A stretch of 64,000 nt of DNA, from contig NZ_CP047056.1 of assembly GCF_011065405.1 (NCBI RefSeq), positions 2,688,747 to 2,752,746 on the forward strand. Direction: 5' to 3'. The translations under genes and the position numbers were made by a program. The DNA is from Succinivibrio dextrinosolvens. GTDB taxonomy: Bacteria; Pseudomonadota; Gammaproteobacteria; Enterobacterales; Succinivibrionaceae. Shown in pieces: positions 47,326 to 55,199 of the stretch; positions within the stretch are counted from its first letter, which is position 1; each line of letters opens with the position of its first letter. The notes beneath the pieces were generated by a model that saw only the letters and a program-made list of their open reading frames with translations, did not search any database and was not told the origin of the DNA.

Positions 47326-48081
47326 ATGTCGAAGACAAGACACAGCCGCGGTTATTTTATCGCAGGCATCATTTTTGTGATGCTGCTGGTGGCTCTTGTT
47401 GTCAAAGGTGATCTTTTAATCAAGCATTTTTTGTCTCAGTCAAATGCTCTGCCTGTTAAGGCAGTTCAGATTGATGGAGTTTTCAAGAATCTAACCAAGA
47501 AGAAGATTGCAGATATTACCGGCAAGGTGTGTGCTGGTCAGAATATTGCCACTTTAGATGTTAAGGTTCTAAAGCAGGAATTGCTGAAGGAGCCCTGGAT
47601 TGCTCAGGTGGCCATTCAGAAGAAAATGCCGGATACCCTTGTGCTTTCAGTGATTGAGCATATTCCTGCTGCATACTGGAATGATAACGGATTATATGAT
47701 GCAAAAACTAGAAGCATATTTTATCCGGATCTGACTAGTTTTGCTCTTCCTCTGGTCAAACTTGGAGCATACCGAGACAATCTGTGTACGGATGTTTATG
47801 ACAGCGCTGTTTCTTTTATTAGAGTTATGACGGACTCCCCATATCAGATGATTGAGTTATATCTTGATAATGTCCGTTGTTATACAATAACACTTGATAA
47901 TGGAACCAAGCTAATTTTAGGGCGCGGTCAGAAAGAAGGAATTGAAAGACTAAAAAGATTCATACGTTCATTTAAGCACTCTGGTCTTGATATAAATGAC
48001 GTAGAGTATGTGGATTTAAGATATGATGTTGGATTTGCAGTAGGAAAGAAATCCTCATCGGAACAGAATAAGAATAATTAA
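47326..48081 (+). CDS. ftsQ: cell division protein FtsQ
   Basis: Bitopic division protein of 251 residues. A membrane helix at ~11-28 is followed by a POTRA domain (VKAVQIDGVFKNLTKKKIADI, ~45-65) with ALP-type WIAQVAIQKKMPDTLVLSV and then the FtsQ beta domain. It links FtsB/FtsL to the division ring. The call rests on the POTRA layout and position before ftsA. Confidence 0.93.
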   Translation: MSKTRHSRGYFIAGIIFVMLLVALVVKGDLLIKHFLSQSNALPVKAVQIDGVFKNLTKKKIADITGKVCAGQNIATLDVKVLKQELLKEPWIAQVAIQKKMPDTLVLSVIEHIPAAYWNDNGLYDAKTRSIFYPDLTSFALPLVKLGAYRDNLCTDVYDSAVSFIRVMTDSPYQMIELYLDNVRCYTITLDNGTKLILGRGQKEGIERLKRFIRSFKHSGLDINDVEYVDLRYDVGFAVGKKSSSEQNKNN

Positions 48082-48093
48082 GGGGACTTTTTT

Positions 48094-49476
48094 ATGGCAA
48101 TCATGAAAAAGAAGGGGAGCAGTCCTGTAACTATCAGTGATTCAGAACAGCAGATCTATGCGCTGGACATTGGCAGTTCTTTTATTCGATTGGTATCAGG
48201 CATAGTTGAACCAAACAAGCAGATTAAGATTCAGGGAATGAGAGAATGTGTCAGTCACGGTATGGTTCAAGGACACATTTCCGATATCAACAGTCTAGCA
48301 AGTCAGATTGCCTATTTAATTCAGGATTATCAGAAAACTTACGGTGTCACCATTGAAAAGATTGTAACTGGTGTTCCTGGTTGTTTCATTGTCGCAGAAA
48401 ATCAGCAAGGGCATTCCACCATTCAGTCCGGTACCATTGAGAAATCGGATCGAAATAAGGCTGTAAGAATGGCTATGGCAGGTGTTCAGTTCAATGCCGC
48501 AGATTACTCAATTATTCATGCTATACCTCAGCAGTATGTAACTGAGAGTTCAGAGCAGGTAACCAATCCTATCGGTATGTATGCAAAGCGTCTTTCTGCC
48601 AGCGTCCATGTAATTGGATGCAGCTTTATGTACAAGAACAATATTGAAAAAGCCATTCGCATGACCAATCCTGATCTGGATGTTTGTTCAATTATCTATG
48701 CCGGCAATGCTGCTTCAAGCGCGGTTTTAACCGATGCAGAGAAGGAAATCGGTGTAATTCATGTTGATATTGGTGGTGGTACGGTTAACGTAACTGTTTA
48801 TGAAGGCAAACGACAGCTTTTATCCTTTGGTATAGATGACGGCGGTAATTATATCACCAAGATGATCGCCAAGGAATTCTCCATTTCCATGAAGAATGCA
48901 GAGTTCATCAAGTGCAATTACGGATGTGCCGATTCAAGATTCCTTTCTGAGGATAATGCCAACATTTCCATCAGAATTCCTGATACCGAGTCAAATACCA
49001 CTCAGGTAAGCTCCAATGAGGTTGCTGTTCGCAACGGTACTCTTGCAGATGTTATCAATCGCGGTATCAGAAGTATGTGTGAGCTGATTTTTCAACGTAT
49101 CAACTTCTATGGAAGTTCTACTTTAAAGAGCCTTGAAATAGGTGGAGGTATTGTTCTGACTGGCGGTACCTCAAAACTCCCAGGTATTGAGCAGGTATTC
49201 TCAGAGTGGGTTCGTGATTACAATTTCCAGGATAATACCTTCTTAAAGTGCAATACCAAAGTAAGAGTAGGTCATCCTATCGGTATCAGCCTCTTTGAAA
49301 ATGCGGGGGCTCCAGAGGTAATCTCGGATTCAGATAAGGCTGTTGCAATAGGATTATTAAGATCCGCAAGATTTGATGATCTCAAGCAGTACACTGATGA
49401 TGAACGTAATGATAAGGGAAAAAAGGGCAAAGGCATACTGGGAGCAGCTCTTGAATGGATATCCAGAGAGCTGTAA
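48094..49476 (+). CDS. ftsA: cell division protein FtsA
   Basis: Actin-like ATPase of 460 residues that tethers FtsZ to the membrane. It has the phosphate motifs YALDIGSSFIRLVSG and HVDIGGGTVNVTVY, the adenosine motif LTGGTSKLPGIE, and the C-terminal amphipathic helix ILGAALEWISREL that serves as membrane anchor. It is somewhat longer than E. coli FtsA (420). A GGGG-containing ribosome site precedes the start. Confidence 0.96.
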   Translation: MAIMKKKGSSPVTISDSEQQIYALDIGSSFIRLVSGIVEPNKQIKIQGMRECVSHGMVQGHISDINSLASQIAYLIQDYQKTYGVTIEKIVTGVPGCFIVAENQQGHSTIQSGTIEKSDRNKAVRMAMAGVQFNAADYSIIHAIPQQYVTESSEQVTNPIGMYAKRLSASVHVIGCSFMYKNNIEKAIRMTNPDLDVCSIIYAGNAASSAVLTDAEKEIGVIHVDIGGGTVNVTVYEGKRQLLSFGIDDGGNYITKMIAKEFSISMKNAEFIKCNYGCADSRFLSEDNANISIRIPDTESNTTQVSSNEVAVRNGTLADVINRGIRSMCELIFQRINFYGSSTLKSLEIGGGIVLTGGTSKLPGIEQVFSEWVRDYNFQDNTFLKCNTKVRVGHPIGISLFENAGAPEVISDSDKAVAIGLLRSARFDDLKQYTDDERNDKGKKGKGILGAALEWISREL

Positions 49477-49594
49477 GTCTTTTCCGAATGTATTAAGTAG
49501 TGCGTGAGCTACTACAAAAAATTAGGGTTTAATTTATACACTAAGTCATATTTATTGGTATGATTTAGAAAAGATTTTTGCAGAGAGAATAAAA

Positions 49595-50956
49595 ATGAGC
49601 GATTTTCGTGTTGAGTCAGTAGCAAATGCAGGTGCAGGAACCACAATTACACCATCAGGTTCTTGTGTTATTCGTGTATTAGGTATCGGTGGTGGCGGTG
49701 GAAACTCACTGCAGCATATGATCAATGAAAGTCTTTCTGGAGTTGAATTTATAGCTGTTAATACCGATTCGCAGGCTTTAGTTAACTCAACCTCACCGTT
49801 AAAGGTTCAGATTGGCGTTAAATTAACCAACGGTTTAGGTGCAGGCTGTGATCCTAATAAAGGACGCAAGGCTGCAGAAGAGTCCAAGGAGGATATCAAA
49901 AAACTGATCCAGGGCTCTGACATGGTATTCATAACCGCAGGTATGGGCGGTGGCACTGGTACAGGAGCAGCTCCTATTATTGCAGAGATTGCAAAGGAGA
50001 CTGGTGCTTTAACTGTTGCTGTTGTAACCAAGCCTTTCAAGTTTGAAGGCAAACGCCACATGGTAAATGCGGAGTCTGGTATTACCGAGCTTTCAAAACA
50101 CGTAGATTCTCTGATTGTTATTGACAATGACAAGCTGTTAAAGAATCTTGGAGCAAATATTTCTATCGTTAATGCTTTTAATGCTGCAAACGACATTCTG
50201 TTGAATGCTGTTAAGGGTATTACCGATGCAATCACCAACCCAGGCTTTATTAACCTTGACTTCGCCGATGTCGTAACCGTAATGCGTGGACGTGGTCATG
50301 CAATGATCGGTAACGGTATTGGTCAGGGTGCAAACTTCGTTGAGGATGCAGTTGATAGAGCAATTCACTCTCCTCTGATTGAACAGGTTGATATCAAGTC
50401 AGCTGCAGGTTTGTTAGCTAATGTTCGTGTAAATCCAAACTTCCCTATCACCAAGTGGGAGGAAATCTGTAACGCAATTCAGTCATACGCTGATGAGGAA
50501 GCAGATTGTAAGTTTGGTATGAGTTTTGACGATTCAATTGCTGAGGATCAGGTTTCAATAACTATTCTGATCACTGGAATAAGTGCAACTGATACCAATA
50601 ATCCAGCGAACAGAGCCATTTCTCAGATTGCCAAGGGGGCAACTGAAGCTGCCAAGCCAAACTTCTTTGGTAACGTAAATAATAACAACTTCGGGTTCCA
50701 GCGTCAGAACCAGCAATCAATGCAGAGTCAGTCTTCTCAGCCACAGATGAATCAGCAGAAGGATAGTTCAGGATTCTCACGTCAGCACCAGCAGGGTGGT
50801 TTCTCTGGCTTTGGTTCTGCAAATCAGGAACCTTCCTTTGGTAATATTAATGAAATTGCAGAAGTTCCTGTGGATTCATTTGGTAAGAGTCCTGTAGAGG
50901 ATTCAAAGGATGATTTATGGAATCTTCCTCCAATTCTGCGTTCAAAATCTGAATAA
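49595..50956 (+). CDS. ftsZ: cell division protein FtsZ, copy 1
   Basis: Tubulin-like GTPase of 453 residues forming the division ring. The GTP-binding AGMGGGTGTGAAP (~residues 111-123) and the catalytic T7 loop NLDFADV (~222-228) are intact. After ~residue 335 comes a linker rich in Asn and Gln, then the C-terminal binding peptide WNLPPILRSKSE. It follows ftsA after 118 bases, which may hold its own promoter. A second intact ftsZ lies 4.2 kb downstream; the shared GVKLT(N/S)GLG(A/S)GCDPNKGRKAAEES block indicates duplication within the lineage. Confidence 0.97.
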   Translation: MSDFRVESVANAGAGTTITPSGSCVIRVLGIGGGGGNSLQHMINESLSGVEFIAVNTDSQALVNSTSPLKVQIGVKLTNGLGAGCDPNKGRKAAEESKEDIKKLIQGSDMVFITAGMGGGTGTGAAPIIAEIAKETGALTVAVVTKPFKFEGKRHMVNAESGITELSKHVDSLIVIDNDKLLKNLGANISIVNAFNAANDILLNAVKGITDAITNPGFINLDFADVVTVMRGRGHAMIGNGIGQGANFVEDAVDRAIHSPLIEQVDIKSAAGLLANVRVNPNFPITKWEEICNAIQSYADEEADCKFGMSFDDSIAEDQVSITILITGISATDTNNPANRAISQIAKGATEAAKPNFFGNVNNNNFGFQRQNQQSMQSQSSQPQMNQQKDSSGFSRQHQQGGFSGFGSANQEPSFGNINEIAEVPVDSFGKSPVEDSKDDLWNLPPILRSKSE

Positions 50957-50980
50957 AAAAATAAGAGTAAATTGTTATAC

Positions 50981-51016
50981 AGTTCCCATTCCTTAATTGG
51001 AGTGGGAATTTTTTCT
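50981..51016 (+). terminator. Rho-independent terminator after ftsZ copy 1
   Basis: TTCCCATTCC pairs imperfectly with GGAGTGGGAA and runs into TTTTTT. It ends the dcw transcript just before the tnpB element. Confidence 0.85.
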
Positions 51017-51041
51017 CCCTATTCCCTTCATCAAAAAAATA

Positions 51042-51084
51042 GCAGAGCGGAAACCTCAGACTTAAGTCTGAGGCGGAGCTCTGC
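51042..51084 (+). repeat. left-end hairpin of the tnpB element
   Basis: An inner 20-base perfect palindrome (51054-51073) lies inside an outer GCAGAGC/GCTCTGC stem, with short purine-rich internal loops. This is the kind of structure TnpA recognises at IS200/IS605 ends. Confidence 0.75.
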
Positions 51085-51150
51085 CAACTCAGGCTATATA
51101 TCTTAAAGAATTTCTTTACAATAACTGTTAGAATATAGGGATTATAAGGC

Positions 51151-52380
51151 TTGGAGAAAACTGTTTTGATATTTACAAAAACATTAAAAATAAGAATTAA
51201 TGTACCTTCAGAACAGGAAACACTGTTACGTCAGATGACGGAGCAGTATCGACAGGCATGTAATTTTATTTCAGAATACGTTTTTACCCATTCCTTTGAC
51301 CTGAACTTCTTCAGTCTCAATAAAGTACTGTACAGGGATATAAGAGGAAAGTTTAGACTTAAATCTCAGCTTGCACAGTCATCCATCAAAACAGTTATTG
51401 CAAGATATAAAACTGTAAAAGAACAGCTTTTAGAGCATCCATACCGCTATAAAGACGAGAAAGGCGAATGGCAGAGCATACCAAAGACACTGGAATGGCT
51501 TTTTAAGCCTGTGTATTTCAGCAGACCTCAGACAGATTTGGTTCGCAACAGAGATTACAGTTTTGTTGAAAATGGAAGTCTGTTATCAATCAATACTCTT
51601 GATGAAAGAATCAAATGTACTTATGAGAGAAAACATTTCAAAGAATATTTTGATGGCAGCTGGAGATTTGGAACAGCGAAGCTTGTGGAACTTAACGGCC
51701 TATGGTATCTGCATATTCCTGTAACCAGAGAAAAAGAAGATTTCAAAAAAGAGAAAGTAAAACATATAGTGGGAATAGACAGAGGCTTACGCTTTCTGTC
51801 TGTAAGCTATGATGAAGAAGGAAAGACCGAATTTATAAGCGGAAAGAAGATTGCAACAAAGCGAAACAAATTCCTTGAGCTGAGACGAGAGCTTCAGGCT
51901 AAAGGAACAAAATCAGCAAGACGAAGACTAAAAGCTATATCCGGACGAGAAAACCGCTGGATGTCAGATGTAAACCATCAGATATCAAAGACACTCGTGA
52001 GGAAGTATGGCAAAGATACACTCTTTGTTCTTGAGGATTTAACCGGTGTAAGTTTTGATGAGCGCAATCTTTCAAGAACAGAAAAACAGAGATATGACCT
52101 AAGAAGCTGGAGCTTCTACCAGCTGGAGCAGTTTCTAAAATACAAAGCTCAAGAGACGGGCTCTGAAGTACTTAGGGTAAGTGCAAAATACACATCTCAG
52201 AGATGTCCCGTATGTGGAAAGATCCACAAACAGAGCAGAGACCATAACAGACATCTGTATAGCTGCCCATGCGGCTATAAATCCAATGATGACAGAGTTG
52301 GAGCCATGAATATTCAGAATCTTGGAAAGAGATGGCTGTCAGGAGAAAAGAATCCTAGATACAAAAAGGATAATAACTGA
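51151..52380 (+). CDS. tnpB: TnpB RNA-guided endonuclease (IS200/IS605 family)
   Basis: A 409-residue TnpB. The RuvC-like active site is complete: HIVGIDRGLRFLSVSYDEEG (Asp, ~residues 207-226), FVLEDLTGVSF (Glu, ~292-302) and SNDDRVGAMNIQNLG (Asp, ~380-394). A zinc finger with CPVCG and SCPCGY lies between. No AUG fits; TTG at 51151 (or a second TTG at 51166) gives the usual N-terminus TKTLKIRI. Homologues are guided by an RNA made from the element's 3' end, and the 130 bases after the stop look structured enough for that. Confidence 0.93.
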   Translation: MEKTVLIFTKTLKIRINVPSEQETLLRQMTEQYRQACNFISEYVFTHSFDLNFFSLNKVLYRDIRGKFRLKSQLAQSSIKTVIARYKTVKEQLLEHPYRYKDEKGEWQSIPKTLEWLFKPVYFSRPQTDLVRNRDYSFVENGSLLSINTLDERIKCTYERKHFKEYFDGSWRFGTAKLVELNGLWYLHIPVTREKEDFKKEKVKHIVGIDRGLRFLSVSYDEEGKTEFISGKKIATKRNKFLELRRELQAKGTKSARRRLKAISGRENRWMSDVNHQISKTLVRKYGKDTLFVLEDLTGVSFDERNLSRTEKQRYDLRSWSFYQLEQFLKYKAQETGSEVLRVSAKYTSQRCPVCGKIHKQSRDHNRHLYSCPCGYKSNDDRVGAMNIQNLGKRWLSGEKNPRYKKDNN

Positions 52381-52520
52381 TTAAGAGTAAACTCTTTTTC
52401 AAAGCGGGCATTGTCAATTGTCCGATGATGCTGGCAGTGTAGGGAGATTACCAATTGGTATCGCTTGTACCTATATTATGCTGACTAGCAAGCCCTCGGA
52501 TTTATCCGAGGGTATTTGAC
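52381..52520 (+). ncRNA. candidate omega/reRNA region at the tnpB right end
   Basis: This non-coding stretch between the tnpB stop and the right-end hairpin can form GATTACC/GGTATC and CCCTCGGA/TCCGAGGG stems. In TnpB elements the guide RNA scaffold comes from here and the guide is the DNA just past the right end (here from about 52521). The exact ends are inferred, not seen. Confidence 0.5.
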
Positions 52521-52696
52521 GTATTTTCTGTCCATTTTCAGAATTTCCTTTTTAGATTTTTGATCGTATCCTCAAAAGTCGAAACAAATAAACTTTTAAG
52601 CTATTCTTTATTTCTATACTTAAAAAGCGAAATCTTTTTAAGGAGATTTTAATTATATTTCGATACTATTTAATCTAAAGGTGTAGTTATTCATCT

Positions 52697-53788
52697 ATGT
52701 TAAGGATTGTGTTTTGTGTAGTCCTTTTGATTTTCGGACTGCCTCAGGTTATGGCATTTGATCTGCCAAGAATTAAAGTTACCATGCTGATGGAGCATGA
52801 GGGCTTTCTGATGTGGTACGCAAAAAAACAAGGGTTCGATAGAAAGGTTGGTGTTGATATTGATCTTACTATTCTTGATACTAATGGTATTGATATCATG
52901 AACCGCCATCGCGAGAACCCTTCAAGCTGGGATGTAACATGCGTAACCAGTATTCCTCTGATTGTCGGTTCAAATCAAATGCCTTTAGAAATCGTAGGTA
53001 TAGCAAATGACGAGGCAAACACAACAGGCGTTTATGTTCGTCCTGACAGTGATATTTTAAAAGTTAAAGGCTGGAATGAGGATTATCCGGATGTCTATGG
53101 TTCTCCAGAAACCATAAAGGGTAAGACTTTTGCTATTAAGACTTTAACGTCTGGAGCTTTCATGCTTGTTAAATATCTTGAAATCTTCAATCTTGATTTT
53201 ACAGATATTAAAATTGTTGATCTCGCCGGCAAGGATTCAATTTTAGCTTTGGAAAAGGGAGAGGTTGACGGCATCGGTATATGGTCACCTGATACCTATC
53301 TTGCTGAAAAAAAGGACATGAAACAGGTAACATCAGCAGATGATGTTGGAGTGGAGATCCCTTTGATGTTCATGGTTGACAAAAATTATATTGAAGATCA
53401 CGGGGATGTTGTGGCAAAGATGCTTGCCGCATATATGATGGCGGTTGAAGCTCAGATTGAAAATCCTCGTTCTTTGGCAAAGGATTATCAGAAATTCTTA
53501 AGAAAGTACTCAACTTATCAATTTTCTAAGGAATTCTGTGAGTACGATATTCTTCGTCATTCTGTAATTCCTTTGGAATCACAGCTGAAACTGTTTGAAA
53601 AGAAAGCCATGGGAAAAAGTAAGGTTCAGAAACTTGAAGCTACTATAGCTAGCAGTCTGATGCTGATTCTTTATGACAGTCAAAACAATGATTTTGTCAT
53701 GACCTCAAAACAGGTTAAGAATCCGCGATATATAACAGACAAATATCTTAAGCAGGCAAAACGAATCCTGCAGGATGCAAAAAAATAG
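52697..53788 (+). CDS. orphan periplasmic substrate-binding protein (NMT1/SsuA-like), paralogue 2
   Basis: Secreted binding protein of 363 residues with a signal peptide ending QVMA before FDLPRI. The core IKVTMLMEHEGFLMWYAKKQ, the PDVYGSPETIKGKTFAIK block and GIWSPDTY match the tandem copy 15 bases downstream and the distant copy at 12989. No transporter membrane or ATPase subunit is present. The ligand is unknown. Confidence 0.75.
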   Translation: MLRIVFCVVLLIFGLPQVMAFDLPRIKVTMLMEHEGFLMWYAKKQGFDRKVGVDIDLTILDTNGIDIMNRHRENPSSWDVTCVTSIPLIVGSNQMPLEIVGIANDEANTTGVYVRPDSDILKVKGWNEDYPDVYGSPETIKGKTFAIKTLTSGAFMLVKYLEIFNLDFTDIKIVDLAGKDSILALEKGEVDGIGIWSPDTYLAEKKDMKQVTSADDVGVEIPLMFMVDKNYIEDHGDVVAKMLAAYMMAVEAQIENPRSLAKDYQKFLRKYSTYQFSKEFCEYDILRHSVIPLESQLKLFEKKAMGKSKVQKLEATIASSLMLILYDSQNNDFVMTSKQVKNPRYITDKYLKQAKRILQDAKK

Positions 53789-53803
53789 TTTGGAGTACTA
53801 GGC

Positions 53804-54892
53804 ATGAATAGGTTTATTACTAAATTTATAGGAATTTGTGCTTTGTTTGCAAGTTTTGTCTGTAGTTCGGCAGAACTTCCAAAGGTTAAAGCAAGTTTTC
53901 TTTTAACACATGAAGGCTTTCTGATCTGGTATGCAGAAAAACAAGGGTGGGATAAGAAACTTGGTTTTGATCTTGATTTAACCATAAATAGTTATAACGG
54001 ACTTGCACTTATGAAACAGTATCGTAATGATCCAAACACTTGGAATATTACTTGTACTGCTCATGTTCCCTTCATCATGGGAGGCAAGGACGTATTAGTT
54101 GAGGTTATAGCCTTAGCCAGTGATGAGGCCGCAGCAACTTCTGTTGTTGCCTTAGATAACAGTGATATTTTCAAGACACAAGGCTATGACGAGTATTTCC
54201 CAAAGGTATACGGTTCTCCAGAGTCGATCAGGGGCAAAACCTTTGCTGTTAAGGGAGTTTCGTCTGGGATATACACCCTTGGAAGATGGCTTGAAATCTT
54301 CGGACTTGGTCTTAATGATGTGAAACTTGTTAAATTTCCTGACTCAAATATTTCAGATGAGCTTAAGAAAAATAAATATCACGGAAGTGCTTTATGGTCA
54401 CCTGATTTGTATGATGCACTTAAACTAGGATATAAAGAGGCGGTTACGGCAAAACAGTTGGGAGAAACAATTCCACGAACTATAAAGGTTGATGAGAATT
54501 TCGGACATGCAAATCCAGAACTTGTGGCAAAGTTTCTTGCCGTTTTCTTCAAGGCTCTTCAGCTTCAGATTGATGATGTTGATTCTATGGTAGATGATTA
54601 TCAGCAATTCTATAAAGAGTTAGCGGGAAAGGAATATTCTAAAGAAGTCTGTCTTGAGGATTTGAATAACCATCAAGTTACGGCATTGGATACGCAAATT
54701 GAACTTTTTGAGAACAAAGGTCATCGCAGAAGTTGGATACAGAATCTAGAAAAGGATTTGACTAGTAATACTCTGATTGTGTTGAAGTCTATGGATACAA
54801 ATGATATCCAGATAAGTAACCGCATTAAATCCCAAAAATATATCAATGGGAAATATTTAAAACTTGCGAAGAAATATTTTGATATGCTTTAA
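53804..54892 (+). CDS. orphan periplasmic substrate-binding protein (NMT1/SsuA-like), paralogue 3
   Basis: Secreted binding protein of 362 residues; the signal peptide runs to about CSSA before ELPKVK. It aligns end to end with paralogue 2 (THEGFLIWYAEKQGWDKKLG, PKVYGSPESIRGKTFAVKG, ALWSPDLY), including a C-terminal extension ending YINGKYLKLAKKYF. The gene pair is one transcription unit closed by a terminator. Whether these serve a transporter encoded elsewhere or act as sensors is open. Confidence 0.75.
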   Translation: MNRFITKFIGICALFASFVCSSAELPKVKASFLLTHEGFLIWYAEKQGWDKKLGFDLDLTINSYNGLALMKQYRNDPNTWNITCTAHVPFIMGGKDVLVEVIALASDEAAATSVVALDNSDIFKTQGYDEYFPKVYGSPESIRGKTFAVKGVSSGIYTLGRWLEIFGLGLNDVKLVKFPDSNISDELKKNKYHGSALWSPDLYDALKLGYKEAVTAKQLGETIPRTIKVDENFGHANPELVAKFLAVFFKALQLQIDDVDSMVDDYQQFYKELAGKEYSKEVCLEDLNNHQVTALDTQIELFENKGHRRSWIQNLEKDLTSNTLIVLKSMDTNDIQISNRIKSQKYINGKYLKLAKKYFDML

Positions 54893-54898
54893 CAAATT

Positions 54899-54926
54899 TC
54901 CACCACTTGAAAAAGTGGTGGTTTCG
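54899..54926 (+). terminator. Rho-independent terminator after the binding-protein pair
   Basis: CCACCACTT pairs with AAGTGGTGG over GAAA and runs into TTTCGTTTT. Confidence 0.88.
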
Positions 54927-55199
54927 TTTTGATAGCTTCATTTTTGTGCATATGTCGTTGGAGCAATCGAACAGGAATCGCTACTTCTGTAAGACATCCG
55001 AGTTGTCACCTATAGTGAGGGAGATGTTACTAGTAATTTGACCGGCACAGTGTCTAAAAAAAATGTTTCTACGAAAATATTATTATTTTTTTTACAAAAT
55101 TATGATATTACTCAATTTTCTTGTAAGAGTTCTATGTCTGTTTTAAGTCTTGGGTGCTACTATTAAGATAAGTGTGTATAGATTTTTTTGGAGATAGAC

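Larger units (their letters stand above)
51030..52522 (+). mobile_element. IS200/IS605-type element carrying only tnpB
   Basis: The left end is marked by a nested palindrome at 51042-51084 (GCAGAGC ... CCTCAGACTTAAGTCTGAGG ... GCTCTGC). The right end is marked by a CCCTCGGA/TCCGAGGG hairpin at 52493-52512 followed by TATTTGAC. Subterminal hairpins with no inverted repeats or target duplication are usual for this family. There is no tnpA, so movement would need help from elsewhere. The outer limits are approximate. It sits between ftsZ copy 1 and two binding-protein genes. Confidence 0.75.
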
